Made by a program: the position numbers and the translations under genes. From the NCBI GenBank assembly GCA_023664705.1, contig JAMPFE010000003.1, forward strand, positions 1-64,000: 64,000 nt of DNA, in the 5' to 3' direction. The notes below the pieces were generated by a model. It did no database searches. It saw only the letters and a list, made by a program, of their open reading frames with translations, and was not told where the DNA came from. Source of the DNA: Lachnospiraceae bacterium. Its GTDB lineage: Bacteria > Bacillota > Clostridia > Oscillospirales > Ruminococcaceae. Numbering within the stretch: position 1 is the first letter of the stretch; each line of letters starts with the position of its first letter. This document shows, piece after piece, positions 24,735 to 33,777 of the stretch.

Positions 24735-25582
24735 TACTCCATCAAACTCCTTATATCCTCCGGCAGCGCGCTTTCAAGCGCTATCCGCTCCCCCGTAACG
24801 GGCTGCGAAAAGGCGACTCTGCCGCAGTGCAGCGCCTGTCTCTCTATCGCCGAGAGGTCGCCGCCGTACATCTCGTCGCCGCACAGCGGAAACCCGATGT
24901 GCGAAAAATGCACGCGTATCTGATGCGTTCTGCCCGTTTTCAGCGTTATTTCCAGCAGCGTCCTGCCGTTTTTGTGCAGAACGGCATTATACCGCGTAAC
25001 GGCGCGCTGTCCGTCCGCCCTCACGGCGCGCTTTATTATGCTGTCGCCCGTGCGTCCTATCGGGAGGTCAATCTCGCCGCAGCCCTCTATAATGCCGTCG
25101 ACAACGGCGAAATACACTTTGGAGAGGCTTTTCGCGAGCAGCGGCGCGGCATAGGCGTTCTTCGCGCACACGCACAAGCCCGAGGTATTCTTGTCGAGCC
25201 TGTTTATCGCGCGGAACGGCGCGTCGGGGAACGCCGCGGCATACAGGTTCGCGAGCGTGTCCGCGCCGTGGCGTATCGACGGGTGTACGGGCAGGAACGG
25301 CGGCTTGTCGTAAACGATAACGTCCTCGTCCTCATAGACCGCCGCCGCTTTTATGTCGGGGTTCGGCAGAATGCTCTCATTGCTGCTGTCGCTCATTACG
25401 GCGCGGATAACGTCGCCCGCGCTCACTCTGTCGACCGTTCGCAGCAGCACCCCGCCGCGCGTCAGCCCGCCGCCGTGCTTCAGCTTCGTAATGCTCCGCT
25501 GTGAGAAGCCGCGCGCCCGAAGAATATTCAGCGCGGTCTTTCCGTCATCTTCCGCGCTTATCGTGAACGTCAGCTCCCTCAT
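24734..25582 (-). CDS. RluA-family 23S rRNA/tRNA pseudouridine synthase
   Basis: 282 residues. An S4-like N-terminal domain (about 13-62) is followed by the pseudouridine synthase fold with the catalytic motif INRLDKNTSGL, where D130 is the nucleophile. GRTHQIRVHFSHIGFPLCGD is the second conserved block. It isomerises specific uridines in rRNA (RluC/D type); the exact target cannot be read. It overlaps the DHHW gene upstream by four bases and the lipoprotein downstream by one. Confidence 0.92.
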   Translation of the reverse strand: MRELTFTISAEDDGKTALNILRARGFSQRSITKLKHGGGLTRGGVLLRTVDRVSAGDVIRAVMSDSSNESILPNPDIKAAAVYEDEDVIVYDKPPFLPVHPSIRHGADTLANLYAAAFPDAPFRAINRLDKNTSGLCVCAKNAYAAPLLAKSLSKVYFAVVDGIIEGCGEIDLPIGRTGDSIIKRAVRADGQRAVTRYNAVLHKNGRTLLEITLKTGRTHQIRVHFSHIGFPLCGDEMYGGDLSAIERQALHCGRVAFSQPVTGERIALESALPEDIRSLME

Positions 25583-26790
25583 CTTGTCAGCGCCAGCTTG
25601 GCGATGTTCTTGTCCTCGGAAAAGCCTATGACGTTGTACATAAACATGACCTCCGTGAACTCGTCCATATTGACGAGCCCGTTCAGCCCCGTGTTGATAT
25701 AGCGCATATCCACCATGGTTATCCTGCCGTAATGCTTCGACAGAAACGGCACCAGCGAGTGCGCGTAGCTGTCCTTTATCATAAGCAGGCTCTTCCCGTT
25801 GTCAACGTTCGTCTCGATAGTCACGATAGGCACGTTGCTGCCCGTAAAGGAGGAATATTTGTCCTTCACGTCAAGAAAATCGCGGACGTAAAGGCTGTCG
25901 TAAACGTTCACCTCGCGGTCGTCCCGACAGGTCATTTTCACGGTCGGCTCGCCGTTCGCGAGGTGGTAGTACTCCATAACGTCGGGCTGTATGCGGTCGT
26001 CGAGCACCTTTGAATACAGCGTCCCGCGGAAATCGCGGCTCGCCGTCTCGATATTGAACGCGTTGAGCCCGTAGGCGCTGTAATCCAGCGACTTCGCCGC
26101 CGCCTGATACGCGTAGAACGCCCCGAGGCTCGTCCAGTGGTGGTCGGTTCGGTAGTAGACGTACTCGTCCGAATGTCCCGAAATATAGCTCAGGCAATCG
26201 ATCGCCCCGATGTTCACCATTTGGGAATACACCCCGTCGATAAACGCTTTCTCGCTCATCAGCCCCGCGTAGGACGGCATCCTCGCCGCAAACAGCTCCT
26301 GCGAGGTCGGCGCGAGCATGATATACATCGGAATATCGGGAAACCGCTCCGCAAAAGCGTTCATCGCCTTTATCGACGCGTTCACGGCGGTCTCGTCGTA
26401 CCCCTTGAACGTCTGCACGAGCTGATTTTCCAGCGTATACACGCCGTTTATCTCGCGCTGCCCCGAGAGCCTCGTCAGCGTGTTCGCGGACTTCACCCAG
26501 AGCTCTCTTCCCGCCAGATGGTCGCAGAAATACGTCTCAAAGTCGTCCTTGAACGCTCTGCCCTCGCGGTTGTTGATATACTTCCACTTCACCGCTTTAA
26601 GGTAATCTTCGGCGCTCTCCGCCTTATTCCACTTATTCTTGTCGACAAGCGTCGGCATTGGCTCGAGAAAGCGATTCTCGTTCTCGCTCCTCTCCTGTTT
26701 CGGGAGAGCCGCGGTGACTATAGGCACAACGAGCAGCACGACCGCGAACAGCGCTATCATCAGCTTGTTAGGAGTCATTTTGAATTTCAC
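25579..26790 (-). CDS. DHHW/AlgX-like acetyltransfer partner protein
   Basis: 403 residues from GTG 26790 (GAAAGGAG eight bases upstream). One N-terminal membrane anchor (about 5-28) is followed by an SGNH-like extracellular domain with the YRTDHHWTS motif that defines this family and a GKSLLMIKDSYAHSLVPFL block containing a D-S pair. Such proteins work with an MBOAT acyltransferase to O-acetylate cell-surface polysaccharide. The MBOAT gene lies 15 bp upstream on the same strand, which supports this. An upstream TTG start at 26808 would overlap the RBS and is less likely. Confidence 0.87.
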   Translation of the reverse strand: MKFKMTPNKLMIALFAVVLLVVPIVTAALPKQERSENENRFLEPMPTLVDKNKWNKAESAEDYLKAVKWKYINNREGRAFKDDFETYFCDHLAGRELWVKSANTLTRLSGQREINGVYTLENQLVQTFKGYDETAVNASIKAMNAFAERFPDIPMYIMLAPTSQELFAARMPSYAGLMSEKAFIDGVYSQMVNIGAIDCLSYISGHSDEYVYYRTDHHWTSLGAFYAYQAAAKSLDYSAYGLNAFNIETASRDFRGTLYSKVLDDRIQPDVMEYYHLANGEPTVKMTCRDDREVNVYDSLYVRDFLDVKDKYSSFTGSNVPIVTIETNVDNGKSLLMIKDSYAHSLVPFLSKHYGRITMVDMRYINTGLNGLVNMDEFTEVMFMYNVIGFSEDKNIAKLALTR

Positions 26791-26804
26791 GGCGCTCTCT
26801 CCTT

Positions 26805-28286
26805 TCAAAAATTAAAGTACAAGAACGGATGATAGCTCGAGGTGGTAATAAACGCCACGCTCGCGAGCATTACCGCCGTCTGCGCTATCGGATATCCGTA
26901 CTGCGCCCACGACGGCGCCTTTTCCTTAATTTTGGCAACTATCGTTTTCAGCGCGTCGGTGCTGCCGAATATCGCTATCGCGAACATCACGCCGTAGTTC
27001 ACGAACGAGTATACCGCGAAGTCGTCCGCAAACACGCCGTTCGCCCCGAACATCGCGCCGATATACGCGAACACCTGCCCGAACATATCCCCGAAATCGG
27101 TAGTCCCGAGCGCCACGCCGTCGAACATCACCCACCCGAACACGACCAGCACGAACGTGTACAGCCAGCTCAGCATGCCCGGCAGCTTTTCGAGCCACCT
27201 CCCGAGGAACAGCTTCTCGAGCACTATCAGCACGCCGAAGTACGCTCCCCACAGCATAAAGTTCCACGAGGCGCCGTGCCAGATGCCCGTTATCGTCCAC
27301 ACGATAAGCAGGTTGAGCACTGTGCGCGCCGTTCCCTTGCGGCTGCCGCCGAGGGGGAAGTAGACGTAGCTCTTGAACCACCCGCCCAAGGTCATATGCC
27401 ACCGCCGCCAGAACTCCGAAATGCTCTTGCTCATATACGGGTAGTCGAAGTTCTCGGGGAAGCTGAAGCCCATCATTTTCCCGAGCCCTATCGCCATATC
27501 GGAGTAGCCGCTGAAGTCGAAATATATCTGGAACGTAAACGCGAGTATCCCCAGCCAAGCCGTCGCCGCCGATAGCTCGGAATACTCCATAGCCTTTACG
27601 GTAGTCCAGAGCATACCGATATTGTCGGCAATGAGGACCTTCTTTCCCAAGCCGGTAATGAACCGCGAGATCCCCCCCGCGAGCATCGGCTCGGTTATCT
27701 TTCGGTCGTCGATCTCGTTCTGAACGTCCTCGTAGCGCACGATAGGACCCGCGACTATCTGCGGGAACAGCGTCACGAACGCCATAAAGCTCGCGGCGTT
27801 CTTCTGCACCTTTATCTTTCGTCGGTAGAGGTCGATAGTGTACGACATCGACTGGAACGTAAAAAAGCTTATCCCTATCGGCAGCGGCAGGCTGGTAATC
27901 TTCCCCGTCATTTCGCCGAATACCGCGTTGTACAGCTTTACAAACGGGTTGGTGATACCGAGCCCGAACCAGCTGTTGAACGAGCCGATAAGGAAGTCCG
28001 AGTACTTGAAAATCCCCAGCAGCCCCAGATTCATCACCAGCGAGACGATGAGGCACGCCAAGCGGACTTTGGGCTTGTCGTCGTTTTTGTCGATGATGCG
28101 CCCCGCCGTGTAGTCGATGAACGTGCTGAGTATCATGGCGAGGACGTAAATAGGCTCTCCCCAAGCGTAGAACAGCAGCCCGCTTACGAGAATGACTGCG
28201 TTTTTCAGCTTTTTCGGGACGATGTAGTAGATCAAAAGCGTTATTACGAGAAATGCGAAAAGAAAGGTAAGACTTGAAAAGACCAT
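26805..28286 (-). CDS. MBOAT O-acyltransferase (AlgI-like)
   Basis: 493 residues with about ten to twelve membrane helices. Family landmarks: YFDFSGYSDMAIGLGKMMGF, the SISEFWRRWHMTLGGWF segment and GIWHGASWNF with the invariant His. It moves an acetyl (or other acyl) group across the membrane to a polysaccharide, with the DHHW protein completing transfer. No polymer synthesis genes lie nearby, so the substrate (teichoic acid, peptidoglycan or exopolysaccharide) is open. It starts 5 bp after the Toprim gene. Confidence 0.93.
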   Translation of the reverse strand: MVFSSLTFLFAFLVITLLIYYIVPKKLKNAVILVSGLLFYAWGEPIYVLAMILSTFIDYTAGRIIDKNDDKPKVRLACLIVSLVMNLGLLGIFKYSDFLIGSFNSWFGLGITNPFVKLYNAVFGEMTGKITSLPLPIGISFFTFQSMSYTIDLYRRKIKVQKNAASFMAFVTLFPQIVAGPIVRYEDVQNEIDDRKITEPMLAGGISRFITGLGKKVLIADNIGMLWTTVKAMEYSELSAATAWLGILAFTFQIYFDFSGYSDMAIGLGKMMGFSFPENFDYPYMSKSISEFWRRWHMTLGGWFKSYVYFPLGGSRKGTARTVLNLLIVWTITGIWHGASWNFMLWGAYFGVLIVLEKLFLGRWLEKLPGMLSWLYTFVLVVFGWVMFDGVALGTTDFGDMFGQVFAYIGAMFGANGVFADDFAVYSFVNYGVMFAIAIFGSTDALKTIVAKIKEKAPSWAQYGYPIAQTAVMLASVAFITTSSYHPFLYFNF

Positions 28287-28291
28287 AATGT

Positions 28292-28873
28292 TTACTCCTG
28301 TTTAAAAAGGGTCGGAAGCTCCTCACGAGAGTACGTCACGTTGAGTATCTCCAGCAGCATATTCGCGGAAAGGCGCTCGGGAAGCCCGAGGGAGCGCTGA
28401 AATTCGGCGCGCTTTGCGGCGGAGTTCTCCCCGCCGACGAGCCCGAGCTCCATAAGGTCGGCTTTGGTTATCGGCTCTCTGGGAACGGGATTTTCCACGG
28501 CGAGCACGCCCGCTTTGCGGAAGGCTTCGAGGAGTATCGCGTCGTCAACGCCCTCCACGCCGAGCTTGCCCTCCGCGGAGGGCTTTTCCTTGCGGCGCTC
28601 CTTGCCGAAAATATCGGGGATATAGACGTTTATCACCTCGCAGCCGCGCGCGATATTCCGCAGTCTTGAGCGGATCCGGAAGCCCGCGCTGTCGCTGTCC
28701 GTAAGGATTATTATGCCCGTTTTTTCCGCTAACATTTTAATGAGCGAAACGGTTTCCTTGTTTTTGTACAGCTCGAAGCCGTTAGTTGGGATTATAACGG
28801 CGTCTACGAGGTTTGAGAGACGTATTTTGTCGTACTTTCCCTCGACTATTATCGCTTGTTTTATTTTCAGCAT
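28292..28873 (-). CDS. Toprim/DUF4093 protein, RNase M5-like
   Basis: 193 residues. The Toprim domain shows the catalytic Glu in AIIVEGKYDKIRL and the DxD motif in IIILTDSDSAGFRIR, followed by a DUF4093-like C-terminal helical domain (KADLMELGLVGGENSAAKR). RNase M5 proteins, which mature 5S rRNA, share this layout, but the EGKYDK variant is typical of the clostridial branch whose activity is less certain. The start is ATG 28873 behind GGAGAG. The phased TTTGCAG array lies about 100 bp upstream in its promoter region. Confidence 0.75.
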   Translation of the reverse strand: MLKIKQAIIVEGKYDKIRLSNLVDAVIIPTNGFELYKNKETVSLIKMLAEKTGIIILTDSDSAGFRIRSRLRNIARGCEVINVYIPDIFGKERRKEKPSAEGKLGVEGVDDAILLEAFRKAGVLAVENPVPREPITKADLMELGLVGGENSAAKRAEFQRSLGLPERLSANMLLEILNVTYSREELPTLFKQE

Positions 28874-28966
28874 TTTGCTCTCCGATGAATTGATTTTGCA
28901 AGTTTTTGACTGGGAAATTGCAAAATTTTTTGGTTTTGGTAACTAATCGTTGAAATCTGTGTATTA

Positions 28967-29036
28967 TTTTGCAGCTTTTTGCAGTTCGCGTGCAGTAATT
29001 TGCAGCCGATTTGCAGTTATTTGCAGATTTTTGCGG
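28967..29036. repeat. Helically phased TTTGCAG array
   Basis: GCAG (or GCGG in the last) occurs at 28971, 28981, 28992, 29002, 29013, 29023 and 29033, spaced 10-11 bp, most preceded by a T-tract. Two CTGTAAA variants lie at 29044 and 29063 and two more TTTGCAG at about 29121-29138. The array fills part of the gap upstream of the Toprim gene. It could be an iteron-type protein-binding array or curved DNA. Confidence 0.7.
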
Positions 29037-29172
29037 TTTTCGGCTGTAAATATTTGGAAACGCTGTAAATTTATGTTAAAATATGGAATTTGCAATGCTA
29101 ACTAATTCGGCGGCGAAAAACTTTGCAGTTTTTTGCAGTCTTGGGTTTGCTATGATGAAGCTGCGGGCGCGG

Positions 29173-29401
29173 TTGAGAAAATCTGCCACTGGCAGATTTT
29201 CTCAATAGTCGACGGTCACGCCTGTCGGCGAGACCGCCGACGCGGAGCTCTGCTCCGCACCTCGCTGGGGAAAAACTCTTGTTTTTCCCCAGACCCCTTT
29301 AGCGCTTTTTTCTTTTGCCGCTTCGCGGCGTTCTGGGCTTCGCCCAGACCCAGCAAGGGCGCTGCCCTTGCATCCCGCAAGCCTTTTTGAAAAAAGGCTT
29401 G
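29173..29401. repeat. Array of eight consecutive hairpins
   Basis: Palindromes at 29173-29205 (TTGAGAAAATCTGCC arm), 29224-29241, 29242-29258, 29265-29292 (CTGGGGAAAAAC arm), 29317-29329, 29333-29347, 29353-29371 and 29378-29401. Together with the phased array it fills the 595-bp gap between the Toprim gene and holA. No ORF here is credible. Confidence 0.85.
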
Positions 29402-29468
29402 ACCGAAAAACTTTTTAGCCGCTAACGCGGTGTTTATTAACTAGCTGCTAACAACTATTCGCTAATAA

Positions 29469-30509
29469 CTATCTGCGTAAATTCGCTATCTCGATAATCG
29501 CCCGCTCGATGAGCAGCCGCCTATCCGCGCTTGACGAGTTCAGGAGCCGATTTGTCTTGTACAGCACCGCCAGACATTCGCCGAGATAGCGCTCCGAAAG
29601 GCTTCCGACCGCGCCGAACACGTTGATTATCATAAAGCTCCTGTTTGGCGGATAGCCGAACGCCTTGACCGTTTCGGACGCGGATCTCCCAGCGAGCTTT
29701 CCGAGCTTTGCGTGATACAAAGCCGTAAAATGGCTCGACATCGCACCGAGTATGCTCATGGGGTCGGCGCGCTGAACGAACAGAGCGTCCAGCAGTCTAA
29801 GGGCGCTGCCCGTGCGCCCCGCGAAAAGCTCCCTCGCGAGATTGAAAACGTTGCTGTCGATGCGCTTGGGGACGAGGCTTTCGATGTCTTCGGAGGTTAT
29901 CTCGCCGCTGCCCCTGTACGCGCAGAGCTTCGCGAGCTCGTTGTCGAGCAGGGTGAGGCTGTTGGAGCACTCCCAAGCGAGGTAATCCGCGTTCTCGAAC
30001 GAGAGCGAGCAGCCCGCCTTTGCGGCTTCGCTCTGCGCCCTGACGGCGACCTTGTTCTGAGGGAGGAACTTCATCTCGCAGGACAAGCCGACCGCCTCGA
30101 GAGCCTCGATGAACCTTGTCGTTTTGACGCCGAGCTTTTTCATATCGTATACGATATTTTCCTGCGCGACGATAAGCACGCCCGTTTCGGGGAGGCTGCC
30201 GAGCAGCTTGATATACGCCTTGAGCTCGGTTTCGGGCATAGCGGCGGCGTTCAGATCCCTTATCAGCACGCACCTGTGCTCCGAGAAAAACGGCATATTT
30301 TCAAGCTGGTCGGAAAGCTCGTCGGCTTTGGGGGCTTCCGAGTACTTCACGAGGTTCATATCGCGGGCTTCCTCGGGAACGGCGAGCGCGGCTATTTTTT
30401 CCGCGAAGAAGCGCACAAGATAGCTCTCCTCGCCGTAGAGGAAATACGCCCTCGCGAGCTTTTCCGACTGCAGATCCGCTTTCAGGCGGTTTTCGTTTAT
30501 CTTCGGCAT
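29469..30509 (-). CDS. holA: DNA polymerase III subunit delta
   Basis: Clamp-loader subunit that opens the beta clamp. 346 residues: the N-terminal domain contains RAYFLYGEESYLVRFF and the RDMNLVKYSE segment; the middle has ECSNSLTLLDNELAKLCAY, typical of delta; the C-terminal domain ends NSSSADRRLLIERAIIEIA, the family signature. The start ATG 30509 comes one base after the HIT stop (TGATATG), so it is coupled; an upstream in-frame start at 30545 would lie inside the HIT gene. Confidence 0.92.
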   Translation of the reverse strand: MPKINENRLKADLQSEKLARAYFLYGEESYLVRFFAEKIAALAVPEEARDMNLVKYSEAPKADELSDQLENMPFFSEHRCVLIRDLNAAAMPETELKAYIKLLGSLPETGVLIVAQENIVYDMKKLGVKTTRFIEALEAVGLSCEMKFLPQNKVAVRAQSEAAKAGCSLSFENADYLAWECSNSLTLLDNELAKLCAYRGSGEITSEDIESLVPKRIDSNVFNLARELFAGRTGSALRLLDALFVQRADPMSILGAMSSHFTALYHAKLGKLAGRSASETVKAFGYPPNRSFMIINVFGAVGSLSERYLGECLAVLYKTNRLLNSSSADRRLLIERAIIEIANLRR

Positions 30510-30510
30510 A

Positions 30511-30849
30511 TCAGACCATGCTTCCGTCAAGCTGCCTGCCGCCAAGGATGTGGAAATGCAGATGGCGAACGCTCTGGCAGCCGTGCTCGCCGACGTTGGA
30601 CACCACGCGGTAGCCGTCGGTCAAGCCCTCGTTTTTGGCTATCTCGGCGATTTTTGCGAAGATGTGCGCGACTGCGGCACTGTTCTCGGGGGTGAGCTCG
30701 TCCACGCCGCCGATATGCTCCTTGGGTATCACGAGAATATGCACGGGCGCTTGGGGGTTTATGTCCCGGAAAGCCAGAATTTTATCGTCCTCGTATACCT
30801 TTGTCGAGGGGATCTCCCCCGCGATTATTTTGCAGAACAAACAATCCAT
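30511..30849 (-). CDS. HIT-family nucleotide hydrolase (HinT-like)
   Basis: 112 residues: CLFCKIIAGEIPS at the N-terminus, FRDINPQAPVHILVIPKEHI, and the histidine triad HLHFHILGG (H96, H98, H100), with H98 as the likely nucleophile. HinT proteins hydrolyse adenosine phosphoramidates and acyl-adenylates, including those leaked by aminoacyl-tRNA synthetases; alaS lies just upstream. One base separates it from holA. The dispersed repeat at 30861-30978 begins 12 bp before its start. Confidence 0.93.
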   Translation of the reverse strand: MDCLFCKIIAGEIPSTKVYEDDKILAFRDINPQAPVHILVIPKEHIGGVDELTPENSAAVAHIFAKIAEIAKNEGLTDGYRVVSNVGEHGCQSVRHLHFHILGGRQLDGSMV

Positions 30850-30860
30850 AATTCACCTCA

Positions 30861-30978
30861 AAATTCAGTTTACAGTTGATAGTTGACAGTTATGGTGCCG
30901 CCTTGCGGCGGCGATTTAAATGATGCGCGCGCAGCGCGCACCTTAACTGTCAACTGTACAATGTACACTGTCAATTGT
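30861..30978. repeat. MITE-like unit between alaS and the HIT gene
   Basis: Outer arms are inverted copies of the dispersed repeat: TTGATAGTTGACAGTTA on the left and TAACTGTCAACTGTACA on the right, continuing into ACTGTCAATTG. The middle holds two small hairpins (GCCGC/GCGGC and a GCGCGC stem). The right arm supplies the final Asn codon and the TGA stop of alaS (30971-30973). About 118 bp in all. No transposase is present. Confidence 0.65.
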
Positions 30979-33607
30979 CGAGCGCGCTTTGCGCGATCGA
31001 CAACACGGCGTCCAGAGCGTCCTTTATTTTCGACGCGTCGGGAACGCCCGCCATGGCCTGGTCGGGCTTTCCGCCGCCCTTGCCGCCCGCCGCCGCGGCG
31101 ACCTCGCGGACTATCGAGCCCGCGTTCGCGCCCTTGGCTACGGCGCTCTTGGAGCACTTGCAGAGGATGTTCGACTTGCCGTCGGCAGTGCCCGCGAGCA
31201 CCGCGATGAAGCAGTCGTACTTGTCCGCGAGGCTGTCGCCTATCTTGCGCAGACCGTCCGCGTTGGTGCCGTCGAACGCGGCGGCGATGACCTTAACGCC
31301 GTTTACGTCCTTTGCGTCGAGGTCGCCGAGACGCGCATTGGCGGCTGCCTGCTGCATGGCTTCTATCTTCCTGTCCCTTTCGCGGAGCTCGCTCATAAGG
31401 CTCTCGGCGCGGCGCGGCAGCTCGTCGGGGTCGGGGACCTTGAGCGCGGTGCAGGTCTTGTCGACGATGTTCTTATAATCGTACAGCATGGACAGCACCG
31501 CCGTGCCCGTGACTGCCTGAATACGCCTTACGCCGCTCGCGACGGAGCTTTCGGAGACGATTTTGAACAGACCCGCCTCGGAGGAGTTTCTGAGGTGCGT
31601 GCCGCCGCAGAACTCCACGGAATAATCGCCGACGTTCACTACGCGGACGGTGTCGCCGTATTTCTCGCCGAACAGCGCCATTGCGCCCTTTTTGCGCGCT
31701 TCCTCTATCGGGAGCACTTCGGTGACGACGGGGAGCGCACGCTGGATAGTCCGGTTCACGGCGTTTTCGACCTCGGTGAGCTCCTCGGGGGTCATTGCCT
31801 TGAAGTGGCTGAAGTCGAAGCGGCACTGGTACGGGTCGACGTAGGAGCCGCTCTGATGAACGTGCTCGCCGAGAACGTCCCGAAGTGCGCGCTGGAGGAT
31901 ATGGCATGCCGTGTGGTTGCGCTCCGTGGCGTTGCGCACTATTTTGTCGACTTGGCAGGCGACGTCGCTGCCGACTTGGAAAGCGCCGTTTTTCACCGTG
32001 CCGAAGCTGATGAACTGCCCGCCGCCGAGCTTTTTCGTATCGCGGATTTCAAGTCTCGCGCCCGAGGTCTTGCCCGATATGACGCCCTTGTCGCCGACCT
32101 GACCGCCCATTTCGGCGTAGAAGGGCGTTTTGTCGACGATCACGCCGACCTCGTCGCCCTCGCGGCACTCGGAGACGGTCTCGCCGTCCTTGACGAGCGC
32201 GAGTATCTTCGCGTCGCATACGAGCGTATCGTAGCCGACGAACTCGGTCGTGAATTTGTCGAGCTCGGAGTTTTTGGCGTTGTCCCAGCCGCCGCCGAGC
32301 TTTTTGTTCTCGCGGGCGGTTTGCTTCTGAATTTTCATGCACTCCGCGAAACCGTCCTCGTCGGCCTCGAAGCCGTTTTCGTGCAGTATCTCCTTGGTGA
32401 GGTCGAGCGGGAAACCGTAGGTGTCGTGGAGCTTGAAAACGTCCTCGCCTTTTAGGGTCTTTTCGCCCGACTTTTTCAGCTCCTCTATCATTTCGGAGAG
32501 TATCTCCGTGCCTTTGTCTATGGTCTTGGCAAAGCTCTCCTCCTCGGTCTGAATGATTTTTTTGATGTAGGCGCGCTTTTCGGCGAGCTCGGGGTAAGCG
32601 CTCAGATTTTCGTCGATGACCGTGTCGCAAACCTCGTACAGGAATGCCTTGTGATAGCCCAACAAACGGCCGTGGCGCGCGGCTCTCCTCAAAAGGCGGC
32701 GAAGAACGTAGCCGCGACCCTCGTTGGATGGGAGAATGCCGTCGCCGACCATAAACGTGGTGGAGCGGATGTGGTCGGTGATGACGCGTATGGAGACATC
32801 TTTCTGCTCGTCGTCGCGGTAGTTTACTCCGATTATGGAGCAGATTTTGCCCATGATGTTCTTTACGGTGTCGACCTCGAAGAGGTTGTCAACGCCCTGC
32901 ATTACGCACGCGAGGCGCTCCAAGCCCATGCCCGTGTCGATGTTTTTCGTCGCGAGCTGTGTGTAGTTGCCCTTGCCGTCGTTGTCGAACTGCGTGAAAA
33001 CGTTGTTCCATATCTCGATGATGCGGTCGCAGTCCTCGGCTTGCTCGAAGCTCTCGAGGGGACCGTATTTCTCGCCGCGGTCGAAGTGTATCTCGGAGCA
33101 GGGTCCGCAGGGACCGCTGCCGTGCTCCCAGAAATTATCGGCTTTTCCGAGCTTGATTATCCTGTCGCGCGGAACGCCTATCTCGTTCGCCCAGATGTCG
33201 CCCGCCTCGTCGTCCTGCTCGTAGATCGTTACCCAGAGCCTGTCCGCGGGGATCTCGAGGGTCTTGGTGAGGTACTCCCACGCCCAGGCTATCGCCTCGT
33301 GCTTGAAATAATCGCCGAAGGAGAAGTTGCCGAGCATTTCAAAATAGGTGCCGTGGCGCGCGGTCTTGCCGACGTTTTCGATGTCGGGCGTGCGTATGCA
33401 CTTCTGGCAGGTCGTCATTCGGTGACGCGGGGGCTCCTCGATGCCTTGGAAGTACTTTTTCAGCGGCGTCATGCCCGCGTTTATCAACAGTATCGAGTTG
33501 TCGTCCGCGGGCGGCACCAGTGGGAAGCTGTTCATGCGCAGGTGTCCCTTGCTCTCGAAAAACGCCAGATAGCTCTCGCGGAGCTCGTTTAATCCCATCC
33601 ACTTCAT
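30971..33607 (-). CDS. alaS: Alanyl-tRNA synthetase
   Basis: Charges tRNA-Ala. The 878-residue protein has the class II catalytic core (LRESYLAFFESKGHLRMNSF, then LINAGMTPLKKYF), the editing domain zinc ligands (HTACHILQRAL and CGGTHLRNS) and the C-Ala DHH-like domain containing the usual Gly-rich loop (AAAGGKGGGKPDQA) near the end. The start ATG 33607 (MKWMGLNELR) fits the family; upstream in-frame codons cover the promoter region. The stop codon lies in a dispersed repeat, so the last one or two residues (DN) probably replace the original end. Confidence 0.97.
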   Translation of the reverse strand: MKWMGLNELRESYLAFFESKGHLRMNSFPLVPPADDNSILLINAGMTPLKKYFQGIEEPPRHRMTTCQKCIRTPDIENVGKTARHGTYFEMLGNFSFGDYFKHEAIAWAWEYLTKTLEIPADRLWVTIYEQDDEAGDIWANEIGVPRDRIIKLGKADNFWEHGSGPCGPCSEIHFDRGEKYGPLESFEQAEDCDRIIEIWNNVFTQFDNDGKGNYTQLATKNIDTGMGLERLACVMQGVDNLFEVDTVKNIMGKICSIIGVNYRDDEQKDVSIRVITDHIRSTTFMVGDGILPSNEGRGYVLRRLLRRAARHGRLLGYHKAFLYEVCDTVIDENLSAYPELAEKRAYIKKIIQTEEESFAKTIDKGTEILSEMIEELKKSGEKTLKGEDVFKLHDTYGFPLDLTKEILHENGFEADEDGFAECMKIQKQTARENKKLGGGWDNAKNSELDKFTTEFVGYDTLVCDAKILALVKDGETVSECREGDEVGVIVDKTPFYAEMGGQVGDKGVISGKTSGARLEIRDTKKLGGGQFISFGTVKNGAFQVGSDVACQVDKIVRNATERNHTACHILQRALRDVLGEHVHQSGSYVDPYQCRFDFSHFKAMTPEELTEVENAVNRTIQRALPVVTEVLPIEEARKKGAMALFGEKYGDTVRVVNVGDYSVEFCGGTHLRNSSEAGLFKIVSESSVASGVRRIQAVTGTAVLSMLYDYKNIVDKTCTALKVPDPDELPRRAESLMSELRERDRKIEAMQQAAANARLGDLDAKDVNGVKVIAAAFDGTNADGLRKIGDSLADKYDCFIAVLAGTADGKSNILCKCSKSAVAKGANAGSIVREVAAAAGGKGGGKPDQAMAGVPDASKIKDALDAVLSIAQSALDN

Positions 33608-33723
33608 AATTTTTCCGTCCTTTGTATTTTTATTTACAGTTATTTCCATTTTGTTCCCGAAATAACACATACATATTATATTATAGCTCATTATCGGCGT
33701 AAAGTCAAGGGGTAAAGGAAATA

Positions 33724-33754
33724 AAAAACTGCCGTAAGGGGTACGGCAGTTTTC
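33724..33754 (-). terminator. Terminator of the DUF4870 gene
   Basis: AAAACTGCCGTA pairs with TACGGCAGTTTT around a 5-base loop; on the minus strand a TTTTTTATTT run follows. It lies 24 bp past the DUF4870 stop. Confidence 0.85.
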
Positions 33755-33777
33755 TGTTTGTTATGTTGCTTCGCGCA

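Noticed and set aside
29173..29401. CRISPR or tRNA cluster in the hairpin region
   Set aside because: Each hairpin has a different sequence and none folds as a cloverleaf; no constant repeat is present.
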